From an uncultured Lachnoanaerobaculum sp. (lineage in GTDB: Bacteria > Bacillota > Clostridia > Lachnospirales > Lachnospiraceae): DNA of 64,000 nt. This document shows positions 1-9,533 of this stretch, one piece after another; the stretch's first letter is position 1; every line of letters starts with the position of its first letter. The notes under the pieces are model-generated. The model ran no database searches. It was given only the letters and a program-made list of their open reading frames with translations, and was not told the origin of the DNA. The stretch spans positions 6,026-70,025 of the forward strand of contig CAMQCZ010000006.1 of the NCBI GenBank assembly GCA_946999385.1, given 5' to 3'. Both the position numbers and the translations under genes were made by a program.

Positions 1-90
1 CTTTATCTTATAATTAAAATTAGGCAAAAATATTATAAATAACAATATCATACTGATTGCTAATATTAAAATGAACATTTTTTTCTTCAT
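1..90 (-). CDS. Partial exported protein, N-terminal end only
   Basis: The minus strand opens with ATG at 88-90, preceded by a good ribosome-binding site (AGAGGGG read on the minus strand, within 91-106). The 30 visible residues start M-K-K-K and continue as a hydrophobic stretch of about 20 residues, which is a signal peptide or membrane anchor. The rest of the gene lies before the window. It directly follows a binding-protein/kinase/regulator cassette, so a sugar-binding protein of an ABC transporter is a reasonable guess from context. The sequence seen here does not prove that. Confidence 0.6.
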   Translation of the reverse strand, partial: MKKKMFILILAISMILLFIIFLPNFNYKIK

Positions 91-100
91 ACACACCCCT

Positions 101-1054
101 CTATTCAATAGGATACAAAAATCTCATATTTGATTTATCAGTTAAATTTAATCTATCTATAAATTTTGCTTCTAATATATAATCATCACTTAATATTTCC
201 TTATTTGACATTCTGACAGCCAAGCTTAGACTTAAATATCCTACTGAATAATCATCCCATGCCATAAGTCCTGAAATCACACCTTCATCAAGCTTATTTA
301 AAAGATATGTCGTGTGTCCTACTCCATATAAACCCTCAATATATTTATTATATGTACTATTAGCCGCCAATATCTTTGTTACATCCAGAAAACTGCTTCT
401 ATCACCTGCTATTAGAATAGTTTTTTCATCCTTATTATTTACCAGCCTTTTTATATTTTGTTCCAAGTTTTTTTCATTATACTTATAATTTATCAAATTA
501 ACATAAATTTTATCACGTTCAAACTCATTTTTTATTGTTTCATATGTTATTTTATTTGAATAATAATCCAAGCCATATAAAAACAAAATAACTCTATCTA
601 TCTTATTATGCTTTAATTTAATATTTCTTACCAAATCTATATCGGCTTTTTTATAATCCAATTTCAATGAACTATGTTTAAAATTATATTTTTCATCTCC
701 TATAATTACAAATGGAATATCATAATTTTCTTCCCATAAGCTATCTATATAAGGCTCTAAAACTATAGCATTATAAGCATTTGATTTACTCTCTTTTATA
801 AGCTCAGTCTGCTTTTTTTTATTATTAGTACTATATAAACTTACTATATTTGCATCAACATTATACTCACTTGCCGCTTTCTCAATACCTTTTTTCATAT
901 TTGTATATATCTCATTATTATCCTTTAATAGAAATAAAACCTGATATACAGGTCTTTTCTCATCCTTAAGAATAAGATTTGTTGCTGATAAAATATATAA
1001 TAATATTAATATAATAAATCCTATTATCCAAACAATTATACTTTTTTTACTCAT
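101..1054 (-). CDS. Membrane-anchored periplasmic-binding-like sensor protein
   Basis: This 317-residue protein has one N-terminal hydrophobic segment (about residues 6-24) and then a soluble extracellular region. The region looks like the type I periplasmic-binding fold of LacI/ribose-binding proteins: alternating beta/alpha segments, a phrase like NAIVLEPYIDSLW for the first subdomain, and a late GVISGLMAWDDYSVGYLSL segment typical of these proteins. There is no lipobox. Its start overlaps the end of the histidine kinase gene by 8 nt, and a ribosome-binding site (AAGGAGT) sits inside the kinase gene, so the two are translationally coupled. In related cassettes such proteins bind a sugar outside the cell and pass the signal to the YesM-type kinase. 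The role as co-sensor rather than transporter subunit is inferred from the anchor and the coupling. Confidence 0.7.
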   Translation of the reverse strand: MSKKSIIVWIIGFIILILLYILSATNLILKDEKRPVYQVLFLLKDNNEIYTNMKKGIEKAASEYNVDANIVSLYSTNNKKKQTELIKESKSNAYNAIVLEPYIDSLWEENYDIPFVIIGDEKYNFKHSSLKLDYKKADIDLVRNIKLKHNKIDRVILFLYGLDYYSNKITYETIKNEFERDKIYVNLINYKYNEKNLEQNIKRLVNNKDEKTILIAGDRSSFLDVTKILAANSTYNKYIEGLYGVGHTTYLLNKLDEGVISGLMAWDDYSVGYLSLSLAVRMSNKEILSDDYILEAKFIDRLNLTDKSNMRFLYPIE

Positions 1055-2804
1055 ATTCTTCTATACTCCTTATAGGTAATTTAAGTATTATTGTTGTACC
1101 TATATCAGGCTCGGATTCTATACTTAAGCCATAGTCTGATCCAAAATAAAGCTTTATCCTTTGATTTACATTATTAATTCCTATACCTGAGCCTTTTTTA
1201 CTATTCGACTTTACTTTACCATTTAAAATCTCTTCAATCTGCTTATTTGTCATTCCTAATCCATTATCAATTATTTTAAAATATAAATCGCCTGATACCT
1301 CTTTTGCTTCTATTTTTATAAGTCCATCACCATCCATAAATTCCATTCCATGATAAATAGAATTTTCTGCTAATGGTTGTAATATAAGCTTTAAGGATAT
1401 ATAATTCAAAACATTTTCATCTACATCTATTTCATATTTAAATTTATTTTTAAATCTCATTTGTTGTATCATTAAATAATTTTTTACATGCTCTATTTCA
1501 TTTTTTACACTAATTATATTTTTACCCTTACTTAGTGAAATTCTAAAAAATCTTGCTAAAGAGGTTACTATTTTTACTGCATCTGACTTATTTTCATTTT
1601 CTATCATCCAAACAATTATATCCAAGGTATTATAAAGGAAGTGAGGATTTATTTGAGATTGCAGAGTATCAAACTCACTTTTTCTTTTTTCCTCATGTTC
1701 TCTAACTATAGTATTCATAAGAGCTTTGATTTTTCTTGTCATATTTTTGATAGAAGCTCCTAAATGCCTTATTTCATATGAGCCTCCTATATAGATATTA
1801 GCATCAATATTTCCATTTTCAATTTCATTTACAGATTTTTCAAGCATCTTGATCGGATCTGTTACAATATATGAAATATAAGCATTTATTATAGATACCA
1901 TAAATATAATACAGGCTATTATAAAAATTATAAATAACTTGATTTTAAAGCCGTTAAGTCCCGGAGCCTTTTGCAGATTTACCCCTATTATCTTCCAGCC
2001 TGTATATCCTACAGTTTTTACAATAATATTTCTATGAATATTATTAAATTTATCAACATATATCCCATCAGGATAAGCCGCTTCCTTTAAATTGTTTTCT
2101 TTTTCAATCCCGGCATATATTAATTGTAATTTAGGATGATAAATAAGCTCTCCAAAAGCATCTACCAAATAAATATAAGAATTTTCACCAAAATTTATAT
2201 TATCTAATAATTGAATAATACTAAAATAATCTATATCTATTAAAAGCATAGCCTGTTCAATCTTGCCTGCTCTATTGATTTCTATAGCTCTTGCCATACT
2301 TATTACCCATTTGTATACATTATCATTTTGAATAAATTTATATTGAACACTTGCAGGAGAAAAATAAATGCTTTCATTATTAGTCAGTGTTTTCCCAAAC
2401 CATACCTCATTTGTTATTTTATAATTCTGCTTTAATCTGGCAGCAGGTACACATAGTAATAAATCTCCTTCAGTTGAGAATATGGATATATTTTCTATAT
2501 TATTCTTATTATTATCATATAATAAATTAATATTTTCACCTATTATTTTATCCGAAATATCATTATTTTTTATAATACTATAATAAATTGTATCTGATAA
2601 TCGGATGCATTCTTTTATATGTCTGTCTATTGATGTATTAATTTGATTTACCAAATTAAAATTTTCTTCTTTAATACTTTTAGACAATTCACTTGATAAT
2701 CGTGTGTAAATTCCAAGACTGATAAATATTGCCGCAACAATAGCTGTTACTGTAAAATATACAAAAATAGAATTTCCTATACTTAAAGTTTTATTTTTTT
2801 TCAT
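1047..2804 (-). CDS. YesM-type sensor histidine kinase
   Basis: This is a membrane histidine kinase of about 585 residues. A transmembrane segment (about 10-32) is followed by a large extracellular Cache-like sensor domain, a second transmembrane segment (about 290-312), a HAMP region, the His_kinase motif QINPHFLYNTLD with the phosphorylated histidine, and a HATPase domain with N-box LAENSIYHG and glycine-rich boxes DNGLGM and GSGIGINN. The open frame reaches back to 2864, but ATG at 2804 has its own ribosome-binding site (AAGGGA) just past the regulator's stop, so I chose 2804. The longer form would overlap the regulator by 53 nt. It lies between its response regulator and a binding-protein-like co-sensor. 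The ligand is probably a sugar, by family analogy. Confidence 0.88.
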   Translation of the reverse strand: MKKNKTLSIGNSIFVYFTVTAIVAAIFISLGIYTRLSSELSKSIKEENFNLVNQINTSIDRHIKECIRLSDTIYYSIIKNNDISDKIIGENINLLYDNNKNNIENISIFSTEGDLLLCVPAARLKQNYKITNEVWFGKTLTNNESIYFSPASVQYKFIQNDNVYKWVISMARAIEINRAGKIEQAMLLIDIDYFSIIQLLDNINFGENSYIYLVDAFGELIYHPKLQLIYAGIEKENNLKEAAYPDGIYVDKFNNIHRNIIVKTVGYTGWKIIGVNLQKAPGLNGFKIKLFIIFIIACIIFMVSIINAYISYIVTDPIKMLEKSVNEIENGNIDANIYIGGSYEIRHLGASIKNMTRKIKALMNTIVREHEEKRKSEFDTLQSQINPHFLYNTLDIIVWMIENENKSDAVKIVTSLARFFRISLSKGKNIISVKNEIEHVKNYLMIQQMRFKNKFKYEIDVDENVLNYISLKLILQPLAENSIYHGMEFMDGDGLIKIEAKEVSGDLYFKIIDNGLGMTNKQIEEILNGKVKSNSKKGSGIGINNVNQRIKLYFGSDYGLSIESEPDIGTTIILKLPIRSIEEYE

Positions 2805-2811
2805 ATTTCCC

Positions 2812-4425
2812 TTATTTATTTCTATATTTACTTGGTGAAACTCCATATTTTTTCTTAAATACATAGCTAAAATAATTTTGTTCTGTATAACCTACCATAT
2901 CTGCTATTTTATAAGTTTTATAATCAGTTGTATTTAATAATTCTATTGCTTTATTTAATCTAAGCTCCGTTATATATGCTATACATGTTTGTCCTACCTC
3001 TTTTTTAAATAGGGTAGAAAAATAAGCTGTAGACATATGCAAATGCTTACATATAAGCTCTACCGTTAAATCAGTGCTTGTATAATTCTCCATAATATAC
3101 ATTTTAGCTTGCATAATAACCTGCTTACTTACATTTTCTCTCTTTTCCTGCATGCTTTTATATAATCTCAAGCTTATATCTTCCAACCAAGTTATAAATT
3201 CATCTATATTATTTATCTTATTTGAAATATCTATATGTGCCTTTGATATTATCTCAAAATTATCAAGACTGATTTCATATTGCTGCATAAGTCTTATTAT
3301 AACTGAAATAACACTTAAAACATAAGCCTGTTGTTGCTTTAAATGTACTTTTGTCTTACTCAATTTATCATATGTTTTTTGTACAAAAGCTTTTATTCTT
3401 GCTTCAGGACCGAACTTTATAGAAAAACTTAATTCTTCATCCTCTTTTTCTTCAAAGCAGAGTATTCCGGCACTTTTCGGCTCAACATCCTTAATAAATA
3501 TAGGATTACCTATACCTACTATCTGTTTATATCCGAGTGCCTCCAAGCCGGATTGATAAATCTCCTTCAGTGCTTGTATACTATCACTTGTATCACCTAT
3601 GCCTATACTCATGCTAAAGCCTAATACTCTCTTAGCTTCTTTACAAAGTGCAATAAATAAATTTGTTAAGCTTAAGTCTATATTTTTTTCATCTATCGCT
3701 ATAATTATCAACAATTTATCATCAATCAAGGAATTAAAAACACTACAACGATAATATTGCTTTAATTTATCATTTATAAAATTTATAGCTGACAAGCTCA
3801 CCAATTCCTTTTGTAAGCCTAATCTTGGATTTACAAGCATATTTTCGTATTCTATATCAATGCAGGCAATCTGATATTTTAAGGCATTTTCCAAATCTAT
3901 TCCATACTCTTTAAATCTTAGCTCTATTTCTGAAATACTAAACTTATCATTTAATAAATTCGTTAAAAATTGATTTTTTAAAAGTGGTAAATTATCCATA
4001 TAATTTTTTCTTAATTTTTCTATATCTCTTCTATTTTCTATTTCAAAATCAAGATTTTTCTTTATTTTCTTAAATATTTCACTTAGCTCTTCACTATTAA
4101 TAGGCTTTAATATATATTCACTCACTCCTGATTTTATTGCTTCTTTAGCATATTCAAAATCATCAAAGCCTGAAAAAATTATAATTTTTATATTAGGATA
4201 ATTCTCATGTATATTTCTTGAAAGACTTAATCCATCCATATATGGCATACGTATATCCGTCATTATAACATCAGGTTCATATATATCAATTTTTTCTAAA
4301 GCATCTTCACCATTTTCAGCATCACAAACCACTAAAAAGCCCAGTTTTTCCCAATCTATTTGCTTTATTATAGCGGTTCTGACCTCTTCCTCATCATCAA
4401 CTAACATTAATTTGTAATATTCCAT
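2812..4425 (-). CDS. YesN-type response regulator with AraC DNA-binding domain
   Basis: This 537-residue cytoplasmic regulator has an N-terminal receiver domain with the acidic pair D10-D11, phospho-acceptor D57 in IMTDIRMP and the conserved lysine in YILKPI. A long middle region of unknown fold follows. The last 100 residues or so form an AraC/XylS pair of helix-turn-helix motifs, with the ending TEQNYFSYVFKKKYGVSPSKYR typical of the family. It is first in the cassette; the kinase start follows its stop after 7 nt. Such YesN proteins usually activate the neighbouring sugar-transport operon, probably including the gene cut off at position 1. The start has a moderate ribosome-binding site (AGAGGATG). 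Confidence 0.9.
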   Translation of the reverse strand: MEYYKLMLVDDEEEVRTAIIKQIDWEKLGFLVVCDAENGEDALEKIDIYEPDVIMTDIRMPYMDGLSLSRNIHENYPNIKIIIFSGFDDFEYAKEAIKSGVSEYILKPINSEELSEIFKKIKKNLDFEIENRRDIEKLRKNYMDNLPLLKNQFLTNLLNDKFSISEIELRFKEYGIDLENALKYQIACIDIEYENMLVNPRLGLQKELVSLSAINFINDKLKQYYRCSVFNSLIDDKLLIIIAIDEKNIDLSLTNLFIALCKEAKRVLGFSMSIGIGDTSDSIQALKEIYQSGLEALGYKQIVGIGNPIFIKDVEPKSAGILCFEEKEDEELSFSIKFGPEARIKAFVQKTYDKLSKTKVHLKQQQAYVLSVISVIIRLMQQYEISLDNFEIISKAHIDISNKINNIDEFITWLEDISLRLYKSMQEKRENVSKQVIMQAKMYIMENYTSTDLTVELICKHLHMSTAYFSTLFKKEVGQTCIAYITELRLNKAIELLNTTDYKTYKIADMVGYTEQNYFSYVFKKKYGVSPSKYRNK

Positions 4426-4456
4426 ATATGTACATCCTCTAAATATCTATATCAAT

Positions 4457-4500
4457 AAAAGACCTTCTATGATTTCATTTTATCATATAAGGTCTTTTTA
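4457..4500 (-). terminator. Hairpin terminator after secA
   Basis: A 10-bp perfect inverted repeat, AAAAGACCTT at 4457-4466 and AAGGTCTTTT at 4489-4498, is extended by a smaller inner pair (ATGAT/ATCAT). T-runs flank both sides, so it could work in both directions. It lies between the secA stop and the start of the response regulator, and most likely ends the secA transcript and isolates the sensor cassette. Confidence 0.75.
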
Positions 4501-4520
4501 AAGCTATATCTTTATTATAT

Positions 4521-7091
4521 TTACTTTTCAAATCTTCCATGACATTGCTTATATTTTTTACCACTTCCACATGGACAAGGATCATTTGGATATATTTTAG
4601 CCTCTTTTTTTCTTACAGGTTCTTTTACAGCCGAATCATCTTTATTAGTTCCTGTTACCTTTGCGGCAGGCTCACGTTCTACTGTTTGTTCAACACGTAA
4701 ATTATATAAAATACGTACAGTATCTTCTCTAACGGCACTTATCATATCATCAAACATTTCATAAGCACATTTTCTAAATTCCACTAGCGGATCTCTTTGT
4801 CCATATGCCTGTAAGCCTATGCCCTGTCTTAATTGCTCCATATCATCTATATGATTCATCCATTTGTTATCAATAACCTTTAAAAGCACTACTCTTTCCA
4901 ATTCTCTAATTTTTTCCTGTTCAGGGAATTGTGCCTCTTTTTCTTCATATAGTTTTATAGCACTTTGCTTTAGCTTATGTATAAGATCCTTTTTATCAAA
5001 GCCTGTAATTTCCTCTTTTTTTATTTCTTTTAAAGGTATAATAGGTAATAATAATTCATTTAACTCATTTAAATCCCATTCATCCTCTTTTGCTTCCTCA
5101 GGAAATGACAAATCAACTGCATGCTCTACAATATCATTAATCATTTTAATGATAGTATCACGCATATTATCACCACTTAAAACCTTATTTCTTTCATCAT
5201 AAATAACTTCTCTTTGCTCATTATTTACTTCATCATATTTTAAAAGATTTTCTCTTATACCATAGTTGTTACCTTCAATCTTAGTTTGTGCCTTCTCTAT
5301 TGCACTTGAAAGCATTCTATGAACTATAGGCTCACCCTCCGGTACTCCAAGTGATTCAAACATTTTTATTAATCTGTCAGAGCCGAAAAGTCGCATCAAA
5401 TCATCTTCAAGTGATATATAAAATCTTGATTCTCCAACATCTCCCTGTCTGCCTGAACGTCCACGAAGCTGATTGTCAATACGTCTTGCTTCATGTCTTT
5501 CAGTTCCTATGATTTTAAGTCCTCCAAGATCTGTAGCACCCTCTTCAAGCTTTATATCTGTACCACGTCCTGCCATATTTGTAGCTATAGTAACAGCTCC
5601 TATACTACCGGCACCGGCTACAATTTCAGCCTCTTTTTCATGAAATTTTGCATTTAATACTGTATGAGGGATTCCTTCTTTTTTCAGCATTTTTGATAAC
5701 ATTTCTGATGTTTCTATGGTAATAGTACCAACTAAAACCGGCTGCTTCCTTGCATAGGTTTCTTTTATTTCATCAACAACAGCTTTAAATTTTTCTTTTT
5801 TACTCTTATAAACAACATCATTATGATCTATACGTGCTATCGGCTTATTTGTAGGTACAGCTATAGCATCCATCCCATATGTATTTCTAAATTCTTTTTC
5901 TTCCGTTAAAGCAGTACCTGTCATTCCTGCCTTCTTATTAAATTTGTTGAAGAAATTTTGATATGTTATTGTAGCTAAGGTTTTAGATTCTCTCTTAACA
6001 TTTACATGCTCTTTAGCTTCTATTGCCTGATGCAAGCCGTCTGAATATCTTCTACCCGGCATAATTCTACCGGTAAATTCATCTACAATTAAGATTTCAT
6101 CATCTTTTACAACATAATCCTTATCCTTAAACATTAGATTATTAGCTCTAAGTGCAAGAATTATACAATGCTGTATCTCCAAATTTTGTGCATCTGCAAG
6201 ATTTTCTATCTTAAAAAATTCTTCTACCTTCTTTACACCATCTTCTGTAAGATTTACAACCTTATCTTTCTCATTAACAATAAAATCTCCGGTTTCTTCA
6301 ATTACTTCACCCATAATGGCATTCATTTTACTAAATTCACCACTGGCTTCTCCTCTTACAAGCTGCTTTGCGAGCATATCGCAAACCTCATATAATTTTG
6401 TGGATTTTCCGGATTGTCCTGATATAATAAGCGGTGTTCTGGCTTCATCTATTAAAACTGAATCAACCTCATCTATAATAGCATAATCCAAAGCTCGTAT
6501 TACCTGCTGCTCTTTATAGATAGCCATATTATCTCTCAAATAATCAAATCCAAGCTCTGAGTTTGTTACATAAGTAATATCACAGGCATATGCTTCTTTT
6601 CTTTCATCACTTGACATACCATTTAAAACAACACCTACCTTAAGACCGAGAAACTCATGTACACTTCCCATCCACTCGGCATCACGCTTGGCAAGATAAT
6701 CATTAACTGTAACTATATGAACTCCCTTGCCTGCCAAAGCATTTAAATAAGCCGGGCATGTTGAAACCAATGTTTTTCCCTCACCGGTTCTCATCTCTGC
6801 TATACGTCCTTGATGTAAAACTATACCACCTAAAAGCTGAACAGGGTAATGCTCCATATTAAGTACTCTTTTAGCAGCCTCCCTAACTGTCGCAAAAGCC
6901 TCCGGTAATATATCATCTAAAGTTTCTCCATTTGCCAATCTTTCCTTTAATATACCCGTTTGACTTTTTAATTGTTCATCACTCATAACCTGCATGTCAG
7001 GCCTTAGCTTTTCTATTTTATGTAATATAGGTTGTATCCTTTTTAATTCTCTTTCACTATGTGTTCCAAATACCTTTTCTATCAGGCTCAT
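4521..7091 (-). CDS. secA: Preprotein translocase ATPase SecA
   Basis: SecA is the motor of the general secretion pathway; it pushes unfolded preproteins through SecYEG using ATP. This 856-residue copy is full length. It has Walker A MRTGEGKTL near residue 100, the Walker B/DEAD-like segment IIDEVDSVLIDEARTPLIISG (DEVDS), the second motor-domain signature ATNMAGRGTDIKLEEGA, the QLRGRSGRQGD helicase-like motif, and a C-terminal zinc-binding tail PCPCGSGKKYKQCHG. The frame is open back to 7124, but ATG at 7091 has a CAGGAG site, and the only good promoter (7132-7160) would start RNA around 7125, so 7091 is preferred. It is a single-gene transcript closed by the hairpin at 4457-4500. Confidence 0.97.
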   Translation of the reverse strand: MSLIEKVFGTHSERELKRIQPILHKIEKLRPDMQVMSDEQLKSQTGILKERLANGETLDDILPEAFATVREAAKRVLNMEHYPVQLLGGIVLHQGRIAEMRTGEGKTLVSTCPAYLNALAGKGVHIVTVNDYLAKRDAEWMGSVHEFLGLKVGVVLNGMSSDERKEAYACDITYVTNSELGFDYLRDNMAIYKEQQVIRALDYAIIDEVDSVLIDEARTPLIISGQSGKSTKLYEVCDMLAKQLVRGEASGEFSKMNAIMGEVIEETGDFIVNEKDKVVNLTEDGVKKVEEFFKIENLADAQNLEIQHCIILALRANNLMFKDKDYVVKDDEILIVDEFTGRIMPGRRYSDGLHQAIEAKEHVNVKRESKTLATITYQNFFNKFNKKAGMTGTALTEEKEFRNTYGMDAIAVPTNKPIARIDHNDVVYKSKKEKFKAVVDEIKETYARKQPVLVGTITIETSEMLSKMLKKEGIPHTVLNAKFHEKEAEIVAGAGSIGAVTIATNMAGRGTDIKLEEGATDLGGLKIIGTERHEARRIDNQLRGRSGRQGDVGESRFYISLEDDLMRLFGSDRLIKMFESLGVPEGEPIVHRMLSSAIEKAQTKIEGNNYGIRENLLKYDEVNNEQREVIYDERNKVLSGDNMRDTIIKMINDIVEHAVDLSFPEEAKEDEWDLNELNELLLPIIPLKEIKKEEITGFDKKDLIHKLKQSAIKLYEEKEAQFPEQEKIRELERVVLLKVIDNKWMNHIDDMEQLRQGIGLQAYGQRDPLVEFRKCAYEMFDDMISAVREDTVRILYNLRVEQTVEREPAAKVTGTNKDDSAVKEPVRKKEAKIYPNDPCPCGSGKKYKQCHGRFEK

Positions 7092-7131
7092 ATTTTTCTC
7101 CTGTATCTTTATATAATTAATCAATTTTTTT

Positions 7132-7160
7132 ATTTTACCACTTATCTTTATTTAGTGCAA
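7132..7160 (-). promoter_or_regulatory. secA promoter
   Basis: On the minus strand, TTGCAC (7155-7160) is separated by exactly 17 nt from TAAAAT (7132-7137), with a TG one base upstream of the -10 box (extended -10). This is a strong sigma-A-like match. The predicted RNA start near 7125 leaves a leader of about 33 nt before the secA ATG. Confidence 0.7.
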
Positions 7161-7285
7161 TCTTATGAATAAGTATTAACAAAAAGTTTACATCTTATTA
7201 ATCTATAAAAATAGCAAAAAATATCTATGAAATATATTTCACGGTTATTTTTAAATATTTTTTAAATATTTTTAGGTTTTTTTTA

Positions 7286-7314
7286 TTGATTTTCCATGTA
7301 TTATTTGCTAAAAT
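7286..7314 (+). promoter_or_regulatory. uraA-upp promoter
   Basis: TTGATT (7286-7291), a 17-nt spacer and TAAAAT (7309-7314) with an upstream TG form a sigma-A-like promoter. RNA would start near 7321, giving a leader of about 55 nt before uraA. That leader is too short for an obvious attenuator, and no PyrR-type anti-terminator pair is visible. The ribosome-binding site is AAGGGAG near 7360. Confidence 0.65.
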
Positions 7315-7375
7315 AATGCGATTTTAAAAATTCTAGAGTTGAAAATCGAATATTTATCAAAAGGGAGAAAAGAAA

Positions 7376-8692
7376 ATGTCTAAAAAGCTTGATTTCACAT
7401 CAAGGGATTATCTACTTAGTATCCAACATCTATTTGCAATGTTTGGTGCTACTGTTTTAGTTCCTTTAATAACCGGTCTTAATCCATCATTGGCATTATT
7501 TAGTGCAGGTATAGGTACCCTTATTTTTCATTTATGTACCAAATTTAAGGTTCCGGTATTTTTAGGTTCTTCATTCGCATTCTTAGCTGCAATCAGTTCT
7601 GTTGTTAAACCTGAAGGAAAAATTGTTCTTTCTAACATTCCTCTAGTTCAAGGTGGCATTATCTTTGCCGGTCTTATTTATCTTTTATTTGCAATTATAG
7701 CTTATTTCATAGGCGTCAACAAAATCAAAAAAGTATTCCCACCGGTAGTTACAGGTCCTGTTATAATTGTTATAGGTATTAATCTTGCAGGTGCCGCAAT
7801 AAATGATGCAACAGGCGGATTAGGTATTTCTAATTTTAATTATGAAACTTTATTAAACTTAGGAATAGCAGCTTTTACACTTTTTATAGTTATTGCCTGC
7901 TCAATTTTTTCAAAAGGATTTTTTAAGCTTGTACCAATCTTAATAGGAATAGTTGCAGGATATGTCTTATGTGTTATTTTATCAGCATTCGGATTATTCC
8001 ATATGAATTTTTCAGCCATAAGTGCTTCACCTTGGATAAATATTCCATTTAAAACAGTAGATGTAAATGGAGTGCCTTTTATGAGCTTGCCAAAATTTGA
8101 AATAGGTGCCATACTATCAATAGCTCCTATAGCATTAGTTACTTTTATGGAGCATATAGGTGATATTACAACAAATTCAACTGTAGTAGGAAAGGATTTC
8201 TTAAAGGATCCGGGCTTACATAGAACCTTACTTGGTGATGGTCTTGCTACAATGTTTGCCGGTCTTATAGGTGGGCCTAGTAATACTACCTACTCAGAAA
8301 ACACCGGAGTTTTAGCAACAACAAAAAATTACAATCCTAGATTACTTAGATTGACAGCGGTTTTTGCCATACTTCTTGGTCTTTTCGGAAAAGTCGGTGC
8401 TGTATTACAAACTATTCCGGATCCTGTAAAAGGTGGAGTTGAAGTTATCTTATTCGGAATGATAGCAGCTGTAGGTATACGTTCACTTGCAGAATCCAAC
8501 TTAGATTTTACTCATTCAAGAAACCTCACTATAGTCGGTTTAATATTGGTATTCGGACTCGGTTTTTCAAATCTCGGCGGTATTAATTTAAGCTTCAATA
8601 ATTATACACTCAATATATCAGGTTTATTTATAGCAGTACTTATAGGTGTATTGATGAATTTAATTTTACCTGATATTGATGATACTAAATAA
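7376..8692 (+). CDS. uraA: Uracil permease
   Basis: This 438-residue polytopic membrane protein belongs to the nucleobase:cation symporter-2 family (UraA/PyrP). Diagnostic segments are the N-terminal QHLFAMFGATVLVPLITGLNPSLAL, the central VTFMEHIGDITTNS with the substrate-binding glutamate, and GGPSNTTYSENTGVLATTKNYNPR. About 12-14 hydrophobic helices can be counted. It imports uracil with protons. It lies 19 nt upstream of upp on the same transcript, so uptake and conversion to UMP are co-ordinated. The substrate assignment to uracil rather than xanthine rests on both motif and neighbour. Confidence 0.93.
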   Translation: MSKKLDFTSRDYLLSIQHLFAMFGATVLVPLITGLNPSLALFSAGIGTLIFHLCTKFKVPVFLGSSFAFLAAISSVVKPEGKIVLSNIPLVQGGIIFAGLIYLLFAIIAYFIGVNKIKKVFPPVVTGPVIIVIGINLAGAAINDATGGLGISNFNYETLLNLGIAAFTLFIVIACSIFSKGFFKLVPILIGIVAGYVLCVILSAFGLFHMNFSAISASPWINIPFKTVDVNGVPFMSLPKFEIGAILSIAPIALVTFMEHIGDITTNSTVVGKDFLKDPGLHRTLLGDGLATMFAGLIGGPSNTTYSENTGVLATTKNYNPRLLRLTAVFAILLGLFGKVGAVLQTIPDPVKGGVEVILFGMIAAVGIRSLAESNLDFTHSRNLTIVGLILVFGLGFSNLGGINLSFNNYTLNISGLFIAVLIGVLMNLILPDIDDTK

Positions 8693-8711
8693 ATTTTGAA
8701 AGGACACTATT

Positions 8712-9341
8712 ATGAACAACGTATTTATAAATACTCACCCACTTGTTCAACACAAGATAACCTTATTAAGAGATAAACATACCGGAACTTATGAATTTCG
8801 TTCTCTAGTAGGAGAAATAGCTATGCTTATGGGCTATGATGCCTTATCTGATTTACCTACAAAGGATATAGAAATCACAACACCAATAGAGAAATGTAAA
8901 TCTCCTGTTATTGCCGGAAGAAAGCTTGCAATTGTACCTATACTTCGTGCAGGACTTGGTATGGTTGACGGAATAACAGCTTTGGTTCCATCAGCAAAAA
9001 TAGGTCATATAGGTTTATATAGAGATGAGCAAACCTTTGAGCCTCACGAATATTATTGCAAATTACCTAAACCTATAGAAGAAAGAACAATAGTAGTTAC
9101 AGACCCTATGTTAGCAACAGGCGGTTCTGCCATAGATGCAATAACTCAAATAAAAAAACATGGTGGGAAAAATATTAAATTTATGTGTATTATAGCCGCA
9201 CCTGAGGGCTTGGAAAAATTAAGAAATACTCATCCTGATATACAAATTTATGTAGGTCATGTAGATGAAAAGCTAAATGAAAATTGTTATATATGTCCAG
9301 GTCTTGGAGATGCCGGAGATAGAATTTTCGGAACAAAATAA
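8712..9341 (+). CDS. upp: Uracil phosphoribosyltransferase
   Basis: This 209-residue cytoplasmic enzyme converts uracil and PRPP to UMP. Family landmarks are HPLVQHKITLLRDKHTGTYEFR at the N-terminus (first motif around residues 9-30), the VPILRAGLGMVDG segment, the PRPP-binding loop VVTDPMLATGGSAIDAI, and the C-terminal GLGDAGDRIFGTK. The length is normal for the family. It follows the permease closely, with a ribosome-binding site (GAAAGGA) in the 19-nt gap. The transcript ends at the long hairpin 9366-9476. Confidence 0.97.
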   Translation: MNNVFINTHPLVQHKITLLRDKHTGTYEFRSLVGEIAMLMGYDALSDLPTKDIEITTPIEKCKSPVIAGRKLAIVPILRAGLGMVDGITALVPSAKIGHIGLYRDEQTFEPHEYYCKLPKPIEERTIVVTDPMLATGGSAIDAITQIKKHGGKNIKFMCIIAAPEGLEKLRNTHPDIQIYVGHVDEKLNENCYICPGLGDAGDRIFGTK

Positions 9342-9365
9342 AATTTTTAAAAATAATAAAAATAA

Positions 9366-9476
9366 AGCTGACCACAAAAACTTAGTTCTAAATGATATGT
9401 ACCCCTTTTACCGGACAAATCCGGTGAAAAAGGTACATATCAATCAAAAAACTAATTAAAGAAGGTCAGTTTTTTT
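9366..9476. terminator. Long nested hairpin between convergent upp and argH
   Basis: Three nested pairs of arms make a structure of about 110 nt: outer CTGACC (9368-9373) with GGTCAG (9464-9469) followed by seven T; middle TGATATGTACC (9393-9403) with GGTACATATCA (9432-9442), 11 bp perfect; inner ACCGGA (9410-9415) with TCCGGT (9420-9425) around a CAAA loop. A T-run follows on the plus side, so it should terminate upp, and more weakly argH from the other side. It is far longer than an ordinary terminator and could also be a short palindromic (MITE-like) element. Confidence 0.7.
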
Positions 9477-9533
9477 ATAGAAAAATATATCACAAAATTT
9501 ATTTTCTGATATTTAATATTATGTGCTTTAAAA

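Noticed and set aside
7315..7375. PyrR attenuator or riboswitch before uraA
   Set aside because: The predicted leader is about 55 nt and contains no competing hairpins or T-run.
9277..9459. A 60-codon plus-strand ORF overlapping the end of upp
   Set aside because: It lies mostly within the palindromic hairpin, has no ribosome-binding site and its composition follows the inverted repeat.
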